A stretch of 6,229 bases of DNA. Origin: Clostridia bacterium (GTDB lineage: Bacteria > Bacillota > Clostridia > Christensenellales > CAG-314). The notes beneath the pieces were generated by a model. That model was given only the letters and a program-made list of their open reading frames with translations. It ran no database searches and was not told the origin of the DNA. Below, in pieces: positions 3,203-6,229 of the stretch (positions are counted from its first letter, which is position 1; each line of letters begins with the position of its first letter). The DNA is taken from the NCBI GenBank assembly GCA_017452035.1, contig JAFTNE010000123.1:1-6229 (forward strand), read 5' to 3'. The position numbers were made by a program, and so were the translations under genes.

Positions 3203-5626
3203 TTAGTAGTCCTTTGGACGGCCGCAGTTGGAGCATTTTTTGGAGAAAAGTCCGGTAAACGTTCCACCACAGTGTTGACAAACGTGTGCTTGACGGCGCA
3301 TAGAGCGAAGTTTTTCGCGTGCCTCTGGGAGGAAACTTTGAGATTTTTCGTGTCCTTGAGCTGCTGCCTTTTCCAACCATTGGATAGCGCGAGAAACGTC
3401 TTGAGAAACGCCTTCGCCATAGTAGTAGCTCAAAGCCAAGTTGTATTGAGCTTTTGCATGGCCTTTGTTTGCAGCCATTGTGTAAAGCTCTACTGCTTTG
3501 CGTTGGTCTTTGGGTACGCCATTACCATTGTCGTAGCAAATTGCAAGGTTGTATGTAGCAGAAACGTTGCCTTGCTCGACTGCCTTTTTGTACCAGTAGA
3601 TGGCTTTGGCATCATCGCGAAGACAGCCTTGACCGGTGCGATAGCAAAGACCTACGTTGCATTGTGCTGTTGCATAGCCTTGTTCAGCTGATTTGAGGTA
3701 CCATTGGAACGCCAGTTGGTCGTTTTGAGCAACGCCCTTGCCGTTGTCGTAGCAGAAACCAAGGTTGCATTGAGCAAACTTGTTGCCCTTTTCAGCTGCC
3801 TTTTGGTACAAAGCTGCTGCTTTGTAGTAGTCAATTGACGTACCACGTCCGTAGTAGTAGCAATCGCCAAGTTTGTTTTGCGCGCTTGTGTAGTCGAGTT
3901 CGGCTGACTTTGTAAGCCAGTAGAAAGCTTTGTCGTAGTCGCGAGAAGTACCTGTTGCAAAGTAGAAACAACAACCGTAGTTGTACATACCTCTTGCGTG
4001 GTTTTGTTCTGCTGCCTTTTGATACCAGTAGATGGCTTTGCTTGCATCTTCTGCAACGCCATCACCATACTCGTAGCACTCGCCAAGGTTGTTTTGGCCT
4101 GCTGCGTAGCCAAGGTTTGCCGAACGAGAGTAAAGGTCAAATGCCTTTTGGTAGCTCTTTTCTACACCACGGCCAAGGAAGTACATTGTACCAAGGTTAT
4201 TGAGAGCGCGTGCATAGTTTTGGTCAGCAGCCTTGCGATACCACTCGCAAGCAAGACGGTCATCTTGACCTACGCCTTTGCCTGCCTCGTAGCACCAACC
4301 AAGGTTGGTTTGTGCGCGTGCATCGCCAGCGCGTGCAGCTTTGAGGTACCAGTCGGTTGCCTTTTCGTGATCCATTGGCACACCAACACCAAACTCGTAG
4401 CAAACACCAAGGTTAGTTTGTGCGCGAACGTAGCCATGTTCTGCTGCTTTGCGATAAAGTTCGGCAGCCTTAACTTCGTCCTTGGGAACACCATGGCCTG
4501 ATTCGTAGCACCAACCAAGGTTGGTTGTACCACAGTCGTTGCCTTGATTGGATGCAAGTGTGTAAAGCTCTGCTGCTTTGTACAAGTCTTGTTGAACGCC
4601 TTGACCTACTTCGTAGCAGTAACCAAGGTTTGTTTGTGCGCGTGCAAAGCCTTGTTCGGCAGCCTTTGTGTACCAGTAGATAGCCTTTTGCAAATCTTTG
4701 CTAACACCTCTGCCGTTTTCGTAAAGACAAGCAAGGTTGGTTTGTGCAACACGTTGACCTTGTTCGGCAGCCTTTGTGTACCACATAAGTGCCTTGGAAT
4801 AACTTTGTTCAACGCCCTCGCCCATTTCGTAGCAGTAGCCAAGGTCGCATTGAGCATCAATATCGCCCATATCTGCTGCTTGCGCATACAATTGCGCTGC
4901 CTTGTAGTAGTTTTGTTCTACCCCCTCGCCATTGTAGTAGCGATTTGCCTCTTCGTAAAGTTGATGAGCTTGGCTAACACCACTGCCACCAAAACCTGTG
5001 CCTACTGGTGGTTCTTCAATAACAAAACCATCACTTGAACCGTAGGTTTCTTCCATCTTTTGTCTTACTTGAGGGAGCATTTGTTGCGCCTTTTCGTGAC
5101 CATTTTCTGCTGCTTTTTCCAACCAAACAGCGCATTGAACGTAGTCGATTTCTACACCTTCGCCATAGTAGTAGCTAATTGCAAGGTTAAATTGCGCACT
5201 AACGTGTCCTTGGATAGCTGCCTTTTTGTACAACTCAACAGCCATAGCTTGGTCTTTTTCTACACCAATACCATTGTCGTAGTTGACAGCAAGGTTAAAT
5301 TGCGCACGAGCGTGACCTTGGTCAACGGCAAGTTTGTAGTAATCAACAGCTCTTGTGGCATCTTGACTGGTACCAATACCTTCGTCATAGCACAAAGCTG
5401 TTTGGAACATTGCCTCAACGTGGCCCTTGTCGGCAGCTCTCTTGTAAAACTCGAAAGCTTTGGCGTGGTTCTTTTCTACGCCATCGCCATTGTAGTATTT
5501 TTCTGCTTGGTCAAAAAGTTGCTCGGCAGTCATGCCATCATCACTTGGTGGAGATGGTGGGTTGGAACCTGTTTTGCCACCTTTGAGCTTTTTGAACAGA
5601 TTGTCAAGAATGTCATTTGTTGCCAT
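3203..5626 (-). CDS. Sel1-like repeat protein, 19 repeats in two modules, with C-terminal zinc ribbon
   Basis: This 807-residue protein is built almost wholly of 36-residue Sel1 repeats (consensus A-x-A-Q-x-N-L-G-x-C-Y-x-x-G-x-G-V...A..W/L-Y-x-K-A-A-E-Q-G). Residues 1-31 form a charged, Pro/Ser-rich head without a signal peptide, so it is probably cytoplasmic. Four units occupy 32-177, a Gly/Pro linker lies around 178-216, and fifteen units fill 217-759 with no insertion or deletion. The tail (760-807) carries a basic helix and a zinc ribbon with Cys at 783, 786, 798 and 801. Sel1 solenoids are alpha/alpha protein-binding scaffolds related to TPR, so an adaptor role is likely, but no partner is identifiable. 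No catalytic domain is present. The ATG at 5626 has a GAGGTG ribosome site close upstream. No convincing promoter lies in the 86 nt upstream, and no terminator separates it from the gene at the right edge, so co-transcription is possible. Repeats are well preserved and the frame is intact. Confidence 0.95.
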   Translation of the reverse strand: MATNDILDNLFKKLKGGKTGSNPPSPPSDDGMTAEQLFDQAEKYYNGDGVEKNHAKAFEFYKRAADKGHVEAMFQTALCYDEGIGTSQDATRAVDYYKLAVDQGHARAQFNLAVNYDNGIGVEKDQAMAVELYKKAAIQGHVSAQFNLAISYYYGEGVEIDYVQCAVWLEKAAENGHEKAQQMLPQVRQKMEETYGSSDGFVIEEPPVGTGFGGSGVSQAHQLYEEANRYYNGEGVEQNYYKAAQLYAQAADMGDIDAQCDLGYCYEMGEGVEQSYSKALMWYTKAAEQGQRVAQTNLACLYENGRGVSKDLQKAIYWYTKAAEQGFARAQTNLGYCYEVGQGVQQDLYKAAELYTLASNQGNDCGTTNLGWCYESGHGVPKDEVKAAELYRKAAEHGYVRAQTNLGVCYEFGVGVPMDHEKATDWYLKAARAGDARAQTNLGWCYEAGKGVGQDDRLACEWYRKAADQNYARALNNLGTMYFLGRGVEKSYQKAFDLYSRSANLGYAAGQNNLGECYEYGDGVAEDASKAIYWYQKAAEQNHARGMYNYGCCFYFATGTSRDYDKAFYWLTKSAELDYTSAQNKLGDCYYYGRGTSIDYYKAAALYQKAAEKGNKFAQCNLGFCYDNGKGVAQNDQLAFQWYLKSAEQGYATAQCNVGLCYRTGQGCLRDDAKAIYWYKKAVEQGNVSATYNLAICYDNGNGVPKDQRKAVELYTMAANKGHAKAQYNLALSYYYGEGVSQDVSRAIQWLEKAAAQGHEKSQSFLPEAREKLRSMRRQAHVCQHCGGTFTGLFSKKCSNCGRPKDY
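3224..3280 (-). other. Zinc-ribbon coding segment of the Sel1 protein
   Basis: Residues 783-801 show Cys-x2-Cys, 12 residues, then Cys-x2-Cys-Gly (CQHCGGTF...KKCSNCG), the layout of a short zinc ribbon. It is preceded by a basic run (REKLRSMRRQ) that may form a helix. Such tails usually bind one zinc ion and mediate contacts with protein or nucleic acid; which applies here cannot be told. Confidence 0.85.
3350..4978 (-). repeat. Fifteen-unit Sel1 repeat array (module 2)
   Basis: Fifteen consecutive units, the first slightly longer and the remainder exactly 108 bp each, encode residues 217-759. Neighbouring units keep DNA-level similarity: a 24-bp stretch at 4287-4310 recurs exactly at 4503-4526, 216 bp (two units) away. 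Units 8 to 11 all carry QTNLGxCYE or a close variant, suggesting fairly recent unit duplication. The unit around residues 544-579 is the most divergent (NYGCCFYFATGTS). Confidence 0.9.
5096..5533 (-). repeat. Four-unit Sel1 repeat array (module 1)
   Basis: Units at residues 32-69, 70-105, 106-141 and 142-177. The first unit starts like the first unit of module 2 (AEKYYNGDGVE against ANRYYNGEGVE). The last two match the last two of module 2 (YDNG..GV..KDQ..AVELY, then ISYYYGEGV and WLEKAAENGHEKAQ), including the tail that follows (LPQVRQKM against LPEAREKL). Each module therefore appears to have its own start and end caps. Confidence 0.9.
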
Positions 5627-5630
5627 AGTA

Positions 5631-5636
5631 CACCTC
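5631..5636 (-). promoter_or_regulatory. Shine-Dalgarno site of the Sel1-repeat gene
   Basis: On the - strand GAGGTG lies just before the ATG at 5626, with the GAGG core 6 nt away. This supports the assigned start, which also begins with a plausible soluble N terminus. Confidence 0.75.
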
Positions 5637-5712
5637 TATAAAATATTTTTGTTATCTAAACTTATTGTTTGCCCTTGTGTATTGCATTAGCAACACACCC
5701 AAAGTGGCAGTT

Positions 5713-6229
5713 TTAGTCATCGTTATGTGGTGGGATAAGTCCCAAATCGATACAAATTTGCTCCAACGAGTCCTCCACAATGGTAAGCTCGCGCAAGTCG
5801 ATAACTTGGCTGGCTTGCTCAATTTTACCAATGGGGTTTGCGTACACACCCATTGTTGTTGCGCTTGGTGCAAGGTCGGGAGACTCAGTTTGAGTTGGAG
5901 TTTCCGTTGGAGTAGGCTCCTCGGTGGGTGCTGGTTCAACGGGTGGTTCTACCGTTGTAGATGCCACTTGTGGTTGTTCGCCGTCCGTTGTATCATCCAC
6001 CTTCGCTTGGTCCACTATTGTTTTTACGTCCGTTTGAACGTTTTTGCCTTCGTAGGCATTGATGATATTTTCTATCTTTGCCATCAACCTGTTGAACTGG
6101 ATTAGCTCCTGCTCGTCAAGTGTGGCAACCAAAGTTTGCGCATACGCTTGCCAAGTTGCATAAAACACCTTTGCTCGGGAAAGCACCAATTCGGAAAAAC
6201 TTACAGCATCATTTTTGAGTTCGTCAGCA
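5713..6229 (-). CDS. C-terminal part of an unrecognised protein with a Pro/Thr/Glu-rich linker (5' truncated by window edge)
   Basis: The frame is open from the right edge (last full codon ends at 6228) to TAA at 5715-5713, giving 171 visible residues. A TTG at 6189 could be taken as a start, but the frame continues upstream without a stop and no ribosome site precedes it, so the gene most likely begins outside the window. The visible part has three zones. First is a helical segment with AKVFYATWQAYAQ and FNRLMAKIENIINAYEG. Next is a low-complexity acidic linker rich in Pro, Thr and Glu (about 5860-5994, for example EPAPTEEPTPTETPTQ). Last is a compact acidic C terminus (VIDLRELTIVEDSLEQICIDLGLIPPHNDD) that looks like two short helices. 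No membrane segment is visible. The short helical tail after a flexible tether would suit a protein-binding peptide. The Sel1 gene begins 86 nt downstream on the same strand with no intervening T-tract terminator, so the two may form an operon. I do not recognise the family. Confidence 0.8.
   Translation of the reverse strand, partial: ADELKNDAVSFSELVLSRAKVFYATWQAYAQTLVATLDEQELIQFNRLMAKIENIINAYEGKNVQTDVKTIVDQAKVDDTTDGEQPQVASTTVEPPVEPAPTEEPTPTETPTQTESPDLAPSATTMGVYANPIGKIEQASQVIDLRELTIVEDSLEQICIDLGLIPPHNDD

Noticed and set aside
3350..5533. Regularly spaced short DNA repeats suggestive of a CRISPR array
   Set aside because: The period is 108 bp, in frame throughout, and encodes Sel1 units; there are no unique spacers between identical repeats.
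3146..5641. Series of long + strand frames opposite the Sel1 gene
   Set aside because: All show a periodic Cys/Val/Ala pattern that mirrors the 108-bp repeat. They are shadows of the repeat coding sequence and lack ribosome sites.
5676..5697. Hairpin between the right-edge gene and the Sel1 gene (TGTGT-TGC with GCA-ACACA)
   Set aside because: The stem is short with a 2-nt bulge and has no T tract on the - strand, so I do not call it a terminator.

Overview
The window looks like ordinary chromosome from a low-to-moderate-GC member of the Bacillota, probably an uncultured Clostridia-type gut bacterium. This is an inference. It rests on purine-rich Shine-Dalgarno sites, a near-consensus sigma-A promoter, compact hairpin-plus-T-tract terminators, and a DUF3737 protein, a family known mainly from Firmicutes. 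I see no insertion sequence, phage gene, CRISPR array, tRNA or rRNA.

Left part (1-1717, + strand): the last 56 codons of an unrecognised gene, closed by a strong terminator. Next comes a sigma-A promoter (TTGACA, 17 nt, TAAAAT) driving a complete DUF3737 beta-helix-type protein. A 166-nt spacer with three inverted repeats leads to a small unrecognised 106-residue protein. A hairpin at 1690-1717 ends this unit and is built to work in both directions.

Middle (1718-3125, - strand): a DUF1295 membrane protein of the steroid 5-alpha-reductase-like fold runs convergently toward that hairpin. Its stop codon is followed by 266 nt that hold no intact gene, but do show protein-like stretches broken by stops and a nested hairpin system. 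Its promoter region has an 18-bp perfect palindrome next to the Shine-Dalgarno site and several ATTAC motifs, which suggests a repressor-controlled gene.

Right part (3094-6229, - strand): an 807-residue Sel1-repeat protein with its own terminator. It has 19 repeat units arranged as two separate solenoids (4 and 15 units), each starting and ending with similar sequences, and a C-terminal four-cysteine zinc ribbon. Upstream on the same strand is the C-terminal part of an unrecognised protein with a Pro/Thr/Glu-rich linker. It runs off the right edge and may be co-transcribed with the Sel1 gene.

No pathway links these genes. The most distinctive items are the two-module Sel1 protein with its zinc ribbon, the unexplained 1718-1983 interval, and the palindromic control region of the DUF1295 gene.
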